Positions 13,931-20,380 of a stretch of 20,617 nt of DNA are shown here, one piece after another; the stretch's first letter is position 1, and every line of letters begins with the position of its first letter. The DNA comes from JBDRGC01 sp043818215. GTDB lineage: Bacteria > Chloroflexota > Anaerolineae > Anaerolineales > UBA11858. Position numbers and translations under genes: made by a program. The notes beneath the pieces were generated by a model. That model was not told the DNA's origin. It did no database searches and saw only the letters and a program-made list of their open reading frames with translations. The stretch lies in NCBI GenBank assembly GCA_043818215.1, contig JBDRGC010000403.1:1-20617 (forward strand), in the 5' to 3' direction.

Positions 13931-15271
13931 CTAATACTCGTAGCAGCTGCCGCCTATAAATTCCCGCAAGATCGAATCTGCCGGGATGGGGGTATCGTCA
14001 TCTACGGGTGTCACCTGTTTCAGTAGATCGTATACGCGCGAGGCACGTGAGAAGGCGTCCTGCCGCAAGGGGTCGTCCCGATATTCTTCGATCCAATTTT
14101 CGAATTGAGCGAGCATTTTAGCCCGGTAGATGGGCAGTTCGTATGGCAGCCCGGTATTGACGATATAATCGGCGGTTGTGATATTGGGGACGATATGCCG
14201 CATTTCGCTGGCACGCACATAATGCCAATGCTCGAGTGTGCGGCGGGGATCATAAGCCCGGTGGACAGCGTCCCGCAGCATCCGGCGGATGAGCCGCAGA
14301 TCAGTCCAGCGCACGTACTTGTCATCGTAGTCTTTCAATTGTAGCAAGGGTTCGAGATATAGCTTGAATTTTTGTTCGTCGGGAATATCGCGAGTCATAT
14401 CCGGGTACAGGCCGTGCAGACTGTCGATCAATATGACTTCGTCAGGTTTAATCTTTGTGGGGGTTTGCGCATCATGTCGTTTACCAGCTTTGAAGTCATA
14501 AAATGGGAGTAAAACTTCCTGGCCTTCGATAAGCTTGACGAGATTAGCGTTGATCAGGGGAAGGTCCAGGGCTTGGGGGGTCTCGAAGTCGTAGTCGCCG
14601 AACTCATCTTTGGGGTGCATTTCCAGATCGAAGAAATAATTGTCCACATTCAGGGTGACGAGGTTTATCCCTATCCGTTCGAGACGTTGACCGACTTTGG
14701 TGGTGGTAGTGGTTTTCCCCGCCGAAGACGGCCCGGTGATGATGACGATCTTGATCTCGTCCTGCCGTTGTGCGATCGTCTCGACGGCGTTTTCCACATC
14801 CTCGTTGTAGGCTGTTTCAGTTTCAGCTATGATCTGCGGATATTCTCCGCACAAGATGCGGGCGTTCAGTCCAGCGATGGTGTTGAAGCCGTGCTCCACT
14901 GCCCAATCCAGCACGTGCCAGATTTTGGCCCAGGGGATATTCTGGGATGGGGAGCTGGCACGTGAGGCGCGTTCTGCCCGCCGGCGGGTACGCTCGTCGC
15001 GGTATAGAATGTATTCCTTGGCGACTCTGGCGTGCCCGTTTTCGATTAGAACTTTCTCGACGATGTCTTGAATCTCTTCGATGGTAGGGATATGCCCTTC
15101 AGGGGTGGTTTCTTCGAGCATGGCAACCACCTGACGGCTGAGATCCTCGGCGATGGCGCGGTCTCTCCCCCCTACGGAGACAGCGGCGCGATAAATGGCG
15201 TTGCTGATCCGTTCAGGCGTAAAGTCTACAATAGCTCCACTGCGTTTGACAATATGTGTGATTTTACTCAT
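13931..15271 (-). CDS. ATP-cone domain fused to a uridine-kinase-like nucleoside kinase
   Basis: A 446-residue cytoplasmic protein with two parts. Residues 3-95 form an ATP-cone (VKRSGAIVDFTPERISNAIYRA ... VEKVLIENGHARVAKEYILYR), the regulatory nucleotide-binding module of ribonucleotide reductases and NrdR. From about 170 the protein is a P-loop kinase of the uridine kinase/phosphoribulokinase group: Walker A GPSSAGKT (180-187), the substrate-site acid in NVDNYFFD (about 208-215), and a conserved end, REFIGGSCYEY. The likely role is phosphorylation of a nucleoside, with the cone sensing ATP or dATP; that link is inference. AGGA lies 7 bases before the ATG. The gene is transcribed divergently from the GT39 gene. 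Confidence 0.87.
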   Translation of the reverse strand: MSKITHIVKRSGAIVDFTPERISNAIYRAAVSVGGRDRAIAEDLSRQVVAMLEETTPEGHIPTIEEIQDIVEKVLIENGHARVAKEYILYRDERTRRRAERASRASSPSQNIPWAKIWHVLDWAVEHGFNTIAGLNARILCGEYPQIIAETETAYNEDVENAVETIAQRQDEIKIVIITGPSSAGKTTTTTKVGQRLERIGINLVTLNVDNYFFDLEMHPKDEFGDYDFETPQALDLPLINANLVKLIEGQEVLLPFYDFKAGKRHDAQTPTKIKPDEVILIDSLHGLYPDMTRDIPDEQKFKLYLEPLLQLKDYDDKYVRWTDLRLIRRMLRDAVHRAYDPRRTLEHWHYVRASEMRHIVPNITTADYIVNTGLPYELPIYRAKMLAQFENWIEEYRDDPLRQDAFSRASRVYDLLKQVTPVDDDTPIPADSILREFIGGSCYEY

Positions 15272-15302
15272 TTTATTTTCCTGTATAAAAGGTAAATGGG
15301 TA

Positions 15303-15503
15303 GTGGTTGTTAAGTAAGTGACGACCTGTCATTGCGAAGCGGCTTTATCGCTGACACTTGCACCGCATATCATCCCCGTATGGGGACTGCGTTTGGTGCA
15401 GTGCAGGTGAGCAATCTCCATGACGGTGAGGGAGACTGCTTCGCAAAAAGATGCTCGCAGTGACATAGAAAAAAGGAGAGCGCGTCACTTACTATCTAAC
15501 CAC
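15303..15503. repeat. Family A element (copy A5, inverted) inside outer inverted arms
   Basis: The inner element (15327-15465) starts TGTCATTGCGAAGC and ends CGCAGTGACA; it reads like copies A1 and A4 on the minus strand, with an extra CCCCGTATGGGG hairpin in the middle. The outer arms GTGGTTGTTAAGTAAGTGAC (15303-15322) and GTCACTTACTATCTAACCAC (15484-15503) match in inverted orientation at 16 of 20 positions. It lies in the 454-base divergent region between the kinase and GT39 genes. Confidence 0.82.
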
Positions 15504-15604
15504 CACCGGCAAATGAAGTCCGAATCGAATGGATGTCTATTATACTGTACAATGAAACCTGAATAGTATCTAAAACACTTCTTAACAACATCTGAACAAC
15601 TTTT

Positions 15605-15710
15605 GGGTAAAGTATACAGGTATAAATAAGTAGACAGTGTAAACAAGGTATACAGTCTGCAATGTCTACTTTGTGTACCCTGTTTACCTTGTCTACCTTG
15701 TATATTTCCC
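15605..15710 (+). repeat. Nonamer array in inverted layout in front of GT39 (array N1)
   Basis: The left part (15605-15657) carries units such as GTATACAGG, GTAGACAGT and GTAAACAAG. The right part (15662-15710) carries the complementary-type units TACTTTGTG, TACCCTGTT, TACCTTGTC, TACCTTGTA, each 9 bases. The array ends just upstream of the GT39 Shine-Dalgarno (AAGGAG at 15714), so it would be in the 5' leader. A very similar array lies before the GT2 gene at 19434. The bases 15504-15604 before it are AT-rich with no clear gene. Confidence 0.82.
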
Positions 15711-15725
15711 CAAAAGGAGTTCATC

Positions 15726-18011
15726 ATGACCATCGGAGCAAAACTCATGCAAAGTAAATCCATCGCAAACCAGAAAACAACCGGCCTCAGCATCGCCAAA
15801 ATTCTCCCCGTTGTAGGGTTGGGATTGGTCATCCTGCTAGGGACGTTTTTACGGTTTTACGAGTTGGGCGACTACACCATCGGCAATACCTACTACGCCG
15901 CGGCGGTCAAAAGCATGTTGACATCCTGGCACAACTTCTTCTTTGTAGCCTTCGAGCCAGGTGGCTCCGTGACCGTCGATAAACCCCCGCTGGGATTCTG
16001 GGTGCAGGCTATCTCGGCCTACTTTTTGGGCGTCAACGGGTTTGCGTTGGCATTGCCACAGGCGTTGGCGGGTGTATTCTCCATCGGCGTGCTTTACCAT
16101 CTCGTCCAGCGGCACTTTGGCGTCTTGGCCGGGCTGACCGCTGCATTGGTGCTAGCCGTGGCCCCTGTCACAATCGCCACCGAGCGCAACAATACAATCG
16201 ACGGTTTGCTGGTCTTCGTGCTGCTGCTGGCGGCCTGGGCTTTCATTATCGCCGCCGAAAAGGGCCAATTACGCTATCTGCTTTTAGGAGCCTTTTTGGT
16301 TGGCCTGGGCTTTAACATCAAAATGCTGCAAGCCTATATGGTATTGCCTGCTTTTTACGCCCTCTATCTCTTCGGGGCGCGCACGGTTTGGTGGAAGCGC
16401 ATCCTGCATCTTATTACCGCCACTATCCTCCTGCTGGTGGTCTCATTTGCCTGGGTTATCGCCGTCGACCTGACCCCCGCCGAAAACCGTCCCTTCATCG
16501 GCAGCAGCGATAACAATACCGTGCTGGAGTTGATCATCGGCCACAATGGACTCAGTCGGTTGGGATTGAATGACCGCGGCCCCTGGGGGAGGAATGCTTC
16601 CCAAGGAGCGCGTCCCGATGGAGCCAATCAGCCTCCCCAAAATGGACAGGCGTTACAACCCCTTGTGGGAGCCGCCCCGCCCGCAGGGCATCTACCCCCC
16701 GGCGCGAATCCCGTCCCCGGTGCGAATCCACCCAGGGACGCTCAACCGCCCCAAGAAGCGATAGATGCTTGTAACGGCCTGTCTGAAGGCGACTCTTGTA
16801 CCGTCAACCTGCCGAACAAAGATGTCGAAGGAACTTGTCTCACGATTTCACAAGGGGAGCTTGTCTGCGTGCCCCTAACTTCTAACCCCCTAACCCCTAA
16901 CGCGCAACCCGCAACCCGCCCCTCGTCCCCCCCTACCCCCGGCGGCGGCCCCGACAGCGGTGGCAGGGGGGGACTCAGCGGTGAGACTGGCTCGGCAGGC
17001 GTATTGCGACTCTTCGAGGAACCGCTGGTCACCGAGGCCAGTTGGCTGCTCCCGCTCGTGCTGCTGGGCATCCCCCTGGCGTTGGTGGCAATGGGCTGGA
17101 CGTGGCCGTTGAGCGGTAAAAATCTTAGTTTGCTGCTGTGGGCTGGCTGGCTGCTGCCCGTGATGGCCTACTTCAGCTTCACCACCGGCCTGTTCCACCG
17201 CTATTACCTGATCATGCTAGGACCGGCCATCGCAGCGCTGGTGGGGATCATTCTCTGGGCAGTGATCCAACTCTGGAAACGGAATCATTGGATGGGCTGG
17301 GTGTTGATGCTTTTCATCACAGGGATCACGATCATCTTCGAGATTTACACCTTCCGCAGTTACCCGGAATATGCCGGATGGGTGACGGGCATCTCTCTGT
17401 TGAGTTGGCTGGCTGGAGCTGTATTGCTGGCTCTGCGGTCAGCCCGTCCGCTGCAATATGCGGGCGCGGCCCTGGTGCTGGCGGCTTTGTTGGTGGCGCC
17501 TTTCACCTGGTCGGCACTGACCACCTTCAACACCAACCCCAACGTGGCCCTGCCCACCGCGGGCACAGGAGACGCGGACCATACCCGTTCCACCTTCATG
17601 ACTCCAGATGAGAGTCTACTCGGTCCCAATGGCGAAGCGATTTTGGATTATCTACTCGCCAATACCGACCCGGACAGCTACCTGCTGGCAACCCTAAACG
17701 CCCGCGGGGCGGCCCCCTATATTTTGGAGACCGGACGCCCGGTGCTGACTTTCGGCGGCTTCACCGGCAACGACGATGTGGTCAGCGTGGATGATTTGAT
17801 AGAAATGATCGAAAGCGGTGAGTTGCGCTACATCCTAGGCATCCCGCAGCAGAAGCAGGAAATTGCCCAATGGATGCGGCAGGCCTGCACTGTGGTCGAT
17901 GTGCCCGGTGTTACCACTGCGCAGACCAACCCGCCCGCTCCTGGCAATGCCCCCGCCGCCGGCCCTCAGGGGCAAGGGCAAGATGATGTATTGTTTGACT
18001 GCGGGGGATGA
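15726..18011 (+). CDS. GT39-family (PMT-like, YkcB-type) membrane glycosyltransferase with a large loop insertion
   Basis: A 761-residue multi-span membrane protein of the GT-C fold, expected to move a sugar from a polyprenyl-phosphate donor to an acceptor outside the membrane. The family core is clear: FLRFYELGDY (41-50), NTYYAAAVKSMLTSWHNFFF, VDKPPLGFWVQ (84-94), ATERNNTIDG, GLGFNIKMLQAY, and DLTPAENRPFIGSSDNNTVLELIIGHNG (about 248-275). Residues about 280-425 are a low-complexity Pro/Gly/Gln-rich insertion, within which 348-383 form a four-cysteine module (Cys349, 358, 371, 381). The hydrophobic half then resumes (SWLLPLVLLGIPLAL), and the C-terminal 180 residues are a soluble domain like that of B. 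subtilis YkcB. AAGGAG lies 7 bases before the ATG. GtrA and GT2 genes follow on the same strand, which fits a three-component glycosylation system. The acceptor is unknown. Confidence 0.88.
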   Translation: MTIGAKLMQSKSIANQKTTGLSIAKILPVVGLGLVILLGTFLRFYELGDYTIGNTYYAAAVKSMLTSWHNFFFVAFEPGGSVTVDKPPLGFWVQAISAYFLGVNGFALALPQALAGVFSIGVLYHLVQRHFGVLAGLTAALVLAVAPVTIATERNNTIDGLLVFVLLLAAWAFIIAAEKGQLRYLLLGAFLVGLGFNIKMLQAYMVLPAFYALYLFGARTVWWKRILHLITATILLLVVSFAWVIAVDLTPAENRPFIGSSDNNTVLELIIGHNGLSRLGLNDRGPWGRNASQGARPDGANQPPQNGQALQPLVGAAPPAGHLPPGANPVPGANPPRDAQPPQEAIDACNGLSEGDSCTVNLPNKDVEGTCLTISQGELVCVPLTSNPLTPNAQPATRPSSPPTPGGGPDSGGRGGLSGETGSAGVLRLFEEPLVTEASWLLPLVLLGIPLALVAMGWTWPLSGKNLSLLLWAGWLLPVMAYFSFTTGLFHRYYLIMLGPAIAALVGIILWAVIQLWKRNHWMGWVLMLFITGITIIFEIYTFRSYPEYAGWVTGISLLSWLAGAVLLALRSARPLQYAGAALVLAALLVAPFTWSALTTFNTNPNVALPTAGTGDADHTRSTFMTPDESLLGPNGEAILDYLLANTDPDSYLLATLNARGAAPYILETGRPVLTFGGFTGNDDVVSVDDLIEMIESGELRYILGIPQQKQEIAQWMRQACTVVDVPGVTTAQTNPPAPGNAPAAGPQGQGQDDVLFDCGG
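16872..16920 (+). repeat. Short heptamer-like array inside the GT39 coding region
   Basis: CCTAACTTCTAACCCC followed by CCTAACCCCTAACG, GCAACCCGCAACCCG: degenerate 7-8 base units of the same C-rich style as the intergenic arrays. It encodes part of the Pro-rich loop (SNPLTPNAQPATRP), immediately after the four-cysteine module. Confidence 0.65.
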
Positions 18012-18071
18012 AATAGAAAAATGAAGATTGATGATTAAAGCTGCTTCAAAAGGCGTGATATACTTACACTT
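18012..18071 (+). other. Start of the 955-base gap between GT39 and gtrA
   Basis: AT-rich, with GAAATAGAAAAATGAAG after the GT39 stop. No terminator hairpin or gene seen. The rest of the gap holds a truncated gene, a MITE-like element, two hairpins and a heptamer array, described separately. Confidence 0.4.
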
Positions 18072-18215
18072 GTGAAAATTCTCCAAATTATCTGGCCGCA
18101 AGATCGGGTAGAACACATTGCTCGTCACAGCGTGACTCCCGAAGAATTCGAAGAAATTTGCTTCGGAAATGCACTGGTATTGCGCTGTAAATCCGAAGGC
18201 CAAAATCCGGTTTAG
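18072..18215 (+). pseudogene. Truncated toxin-like gene (BrnT/RelE-like N-terminal fragment)
   Basis: A 47-codon frame from GTG at 18072 reads KILQIIWPQDRVEHIARHSV, then TPEEFEEICFGNALVLRCKS, then EGQNPV and TAG. It is a coherent, conserved-looking N-terminus: a strand, the helix VEHIARHSVTPEEFEEI and the turn FGNALVLR resemble small toxin-like proteins of about 90 residues, often labelled BrnT-like. The second half is missing. The last base of the TAG is the first base of the left arm of an inverted-repeat element (18215-18442), so the insertion probably truncated the gene and supplied its stop. I could not find the missing half after 18442. Family assignment is tentative. Confidence 0.55.
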
Positions 18216-18442
18216 GAACGGGGATTAAATAACTTGCCCATTTCCAAATTTAGGTGTAGTGCCGGTTGAGTAGGCTCGGAGGTACGGAGAGCCGTATCGA
18301 AACCAAACGGGGCTTGAAAATGGACTAATTTGCTGTAATCCGCTGGGTTTCGATACACTACGGCACGAAAAGCGTGTGCCTCCGCTACTCAACCGGCGCT
18401 ACCGTGATTGCTTGAATCGATAAGTTATTTAATTCTCATTCC
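18215..18442. mobile_element. MITE-like inverted-repeat element (family B)
   Basis: The terminal arms GGAACGGGGATTAAATAACTT (one base over the limit is avoided here by giving positions 18215-18235) and 18422-18442 match in inverted orientation at 18 of 21 positions. Internal arms GCCGGTTGAGTAG (18252-18264 region) and CTACTCAACCGGC (near 18388-18400), and TATCGAAACC versus GTTTCGATA, extend the symmetry. Length about 228 bp with no coding capacity, so it would need a transposase supplied from elsewhere. No clear target duplication was seen. Confidence 0.75.
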
Positions 18443-18548
18443 GTAACGGGTTGCAGGCTGCATAATTCAGCGTGGTATTTGCCCCGGTTTTCTCAGGTGT
18501 GCTTGCGAAATGCGAATCTGACATATTGTCCAAATACAAAATTCGAAC

Positions 18549-18592
18549 AAAACGGACAGTCCATCAAACCGACTTGGTGGATTGTCCGTTTT
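18549..18592. terminator. Long hairpin, possible terminator
   Basis: AAAACGGACAGTCCA pairs with TGGATTGTCCGTTTT (one G-T pair), extended by CAA/TTG, giving a stem of about 19 with a 6-base loop; TTTTATTAATAT follows. It could act as a terminator on either strand, though no intact gene ends just before it. It may instead be another repeat. Confidence 0.45.
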
Positions 18593-18604
18593 ATTAATAT
18601 TCGT

Positions 18605-18679
18605 CAGGTGCGACGCACTTGGTTTGGGCACTAAAGCGGCACGTGATAACTCAACCGGTGAGAAAGTGCGTCGCACCTG
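18605..18679. repeat. Perfect 16-bp inverted repeat (GGTGCGACGCACTT type)
   Basis: CAGGTGCGACGCACTT (18605-18620) and AAGTGCGTCGCACCTG (18664-18679) are exact reverse complements around a 43-base loop. Each arm also contains the short palindrome GTGCGACGCAC (one central base), so it can fold in two ways. Confidence 0.7.
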
Positions 18680-18772
18680 GTGGGTGGAAAATCACATCAA
18701 ATCTAAATACCACCTAAACACATTCTAAACAAGTTTGTTGTATGCTACTGATGAGCAACAACGAGACCGCTG

Positions 18773-18955
18773 CAACCCCCAATCTCCAATCACCAACCTC
18801 CAATCTCCAATCTCCAATCACCAATCTCCAATCTCCAATCACCAATCTCCAATCTCCAATCACCAACCGCCAATCTCCAATCACCAATCTCCAATCTCCA
18901 ATCACCAATCTCCAATCTCCAATCCCCAATCCCCAATCTCTAATCTCCAATCACC
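18773..18955 (+). repeat. Heptamer tandem array in front of gtrA (array H3)
   Basis: About 25 units of CAATCTC, CAATCAC or CAATCCC, 7 bases each, with a higher-order period of 21 (often two CAATCTC then one CAATCAC). The plus strand of the array is nearly G-free. Because 3 units equal 21 bases, every frame repeats the same seven amino acids (N-L-Q-S-P-I-T on the plus strand, I-G-D-W-R-L-V on the minus) and no stop arises. The array is in frame with gtrA, from an upstream ATG at 18742 or 18751. Confidence 0.9.
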
Positions 18956-18966
18956 AGAAAACCAAC

Positions 18967-19398
18967 ATGATCCGCTCTCCTCAAATCACAGATCGAAATA
19001 TCCAGCTTTCCATCCCGGTCACATTCATCCAGATCACCAAATTCATGGCCGTGGGCGTGCTCAATACCCTGATTGATGCCGGGGCATACTTCGCCCTCAC
19101 CCGCTGGATGGGACTGGGCGCTTTCCTTGTACTGGCCAAAGGCATTGCCTACGCGGTGGGTATGACCAACAGTTTTTTCTGGAACCGCAACTGGACTTTC
19201 GAATCGCAGACTGGTCTCTGGCGGGCAGCGATTCTCTTCACGCTGACCCACATCGTTGCATTGGTCATCAACGCCGGGACAATGGCCCTCAGTTTGAATG
19301 TGCTGCACACCCCCGAACTCGCTGCCCTGGGGCTGGCGACAGTGGCCTCCTTCGGCTGGAATTTTGTTCTCAACAAGTGGGTAGTTTTTAAAATGTGA
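18967..19398 (+). CDS. GtrA-family membrane protein (polyprenyl-phosphate-sugar flippase)
   Basis: A 143-residue inner-membrane protein with four hydrophobic segments, the normal size of the GtrA family. Signature stretches are FMAVGVLNTLIDAGAYFAL in helix 1, NSFFWNRNWTF after helix 2, and the C-terminal ASFGWNFVLNKWVVFKM. GtrA proteins are thought to flip polyprenyl-phosphate-linked sugars for glycosyltransferases outside the membrane. The ATG at 18967 is chosen for family length; no Shine-Dalgarno precedes it. The frame stays open upstream through the heptamer array to 18742, so a form with a 75-residue N-L-Q-S-P-I-T repeat extension is formally possible but unlikely. Its neighbours, GT39 upstream and GT2 downstream, fit the same pathway. 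Confidence 0.87.
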   Translation: MIRSPQITDRNIQLSIPVTFIQITKFMAVGVLNTLIDAGAYFALTRWMGLGAFLVLAKGIAYAVGMTNSFFWNRNWTFESQTGLWRAAILFTLTHIVALVINAGTMALSLNVLHTPELAALGLATVASFGWNFVLNKWVVFKM

Positions 19399-19433
19399 GG
19401 AATTACTCACCATGTTAATGAGTGCATGCGGCA

Positions 19434-19560
19434 GGTATGTAAAGTATACGGGTAGACAGGGTATACATAGGCAGGGCGGTGTGTCTACTTTGAATACCTT
19501 GTATACTCTGTATACCTTATCTACCTTATCTACCTTGTCTACCCTGTTTACCTGCTACCC
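19434..19560 (+). repeat. Nonamer array in inverted layout in front of GT2 (array N2)
   Basis: The left part holds GTATACGGG, GTAGACAGG, GTATACATAGG; the right part (19481-19560) holds about eight 9-base units such as TACCTTGTA, TACCTTATC, TACCTTGTC and TACCCTGTT. The design and sequences match array N1 in front of GT39, including the opening TAAAGTATAC. It lies between gtrA and GT2, about 27 bases before the GT2 start. Confidence 0.85.
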
Positions 19561-19587
19561 CTACATATCGAAACAAAGGATCAAACC

Positions 19588-20340
19588 ATGAACAGTCTCT
19601 CGATCGTCATTCCCGCATACAATGAAGAAGCCAATATCCGCACCACCGTCGCAGAAGTCGAGGCTGTGGCCCGCGGGCTGGACATAGATTACGAAATCAT
19701 CCTGGTTAACGATGGCAGCCGCGACCGCACCGGCGAGATTGGCCGCGAGTTGGCCGCTTACATCCACAACTTCCGGCTAGTGGAGCACTACCCTAACCGG
19801 GGCTACGGCGGAGCGCTCAAGGCCGGCTTCACCATGGCCCGCAATGAGTGGATCTCCTTCGTCCCTGGGGATGGGCAGTTCGATTTCGGCGAGATCCGCC
19901 TGCTGACAGATTGCCTCCCCGATGGCGACATCGTCTGCGGATACCGCGCCGACCGGCAAGACCCCTTTATGCGCAAGGTCAACGCCTTCGGCTGGAACAT
20001 GCTCGTGCGGCTGCTGTTTGGCTATTTGACCCGCGACATCGACTGCGGCTTCAAGCTATTCCGGCGGGACGTGCTCGCACACATGATTCTGGAATCCGAT
20101 GGTGCCTTGATCGACACTGAGTTCCTATCCAGCGCGCGGGCACAGGGCTTGCGCATCGCCGAGGTACCGGTGACTCATTTGCCCCGAATGGCGGGGGAAT
20201 CCACCGGCGCAAATCTGCGAGTCATCATCAAAGCTTTTCGTGACCTGTTCCACTTGCTGGGCCAGCAAACTTCTGCCGCGAATTACTGGGGCTGGCGATT
20301 CGGGAATAGAAGTGAGAGGAAGGTGCAAATGCAAGGGTGA
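19588..20340 (+). CDS. GT2-family glycosyltransferase, DPM1/YkcC-like polyprenyl-phosphate sugar synthase
   Basis: A 250-residue GT-A fold enzyme expected to load a sugar from a nucleotide donor onto polyprenyl phosphate on the cytoplasmic side. The N-terminus LSIVIPAYNEEANIRTTV, the nucleotide-binding acid in ILVNDGSRDRT (about 38-48), GYGGALKAGF, the metal-site stretch VPGDGQFD (about 91-98) and DIDCGFKLFRRDVL are typical of the dolichol-phosphate-mannose-synthase-like group. The usual C-terminal pair of membrane helices is absent; it ends KAFRDLFHLLGQQTSAANYWGWRFG and a short basic tail. AAAGGA lies about 8 bases before the ATG. With gtrA and the GT39 gene it forms a complete synthase-flippase-transferase set. 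The sugar is unknown. Confidence 0.9.
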   Translation: MNSLSIVIPAYNEEANIRTTVAEVEAVARGLDIDYEIILVNDGSRDRTGEIGRELAAYIHNFRLVEHYPNRGYGGALKAGFTMARNEWISFVPGDGQFDFGEIRLLTDCLPDGDIVCGYRADRQDPFMRKVNAFGWNMLVRLLFGYLTRDIDCGFKLFRRDVLAHMILESDGALIDTEFLSSARAQGLRIAEVPVTHLPRMAGESTGANLRVIIKAFRDLFHLLGQQTSAANYWGWRFGNRSERKVQMQG

Positions 20341-20380
20341 GGGTGAGGTAAAATAGTCGTGATAATCGTTTTAGTTAATC

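Noticed and set aside
15485..15832. Minus-strand frame of 115 codons upstream of GT39
   Set aside because: It runs across the nonamer array and the GT39 start, with no recognisable protein features.
18467..18676. A 69-codon minus-strand reading frame
   Set aside because: It crosses a long hairpin and a perfect 16-bp inverted repeat, has no ribosome site and no protein-like pattern.
18714..18950. Minus-strand reading frame encoding I-G-D-W-R-L-V repeats
   Set aside because: It is the automatic product of translating the heptamer array on the other strand. The same holds for the frame at 20393-20614.
18773..18955. Possible CRISPR array
   Set aside because: The repeats are contiguous 7-base units with no spacers of 25-40 bases, and there are no cas genes in the window.
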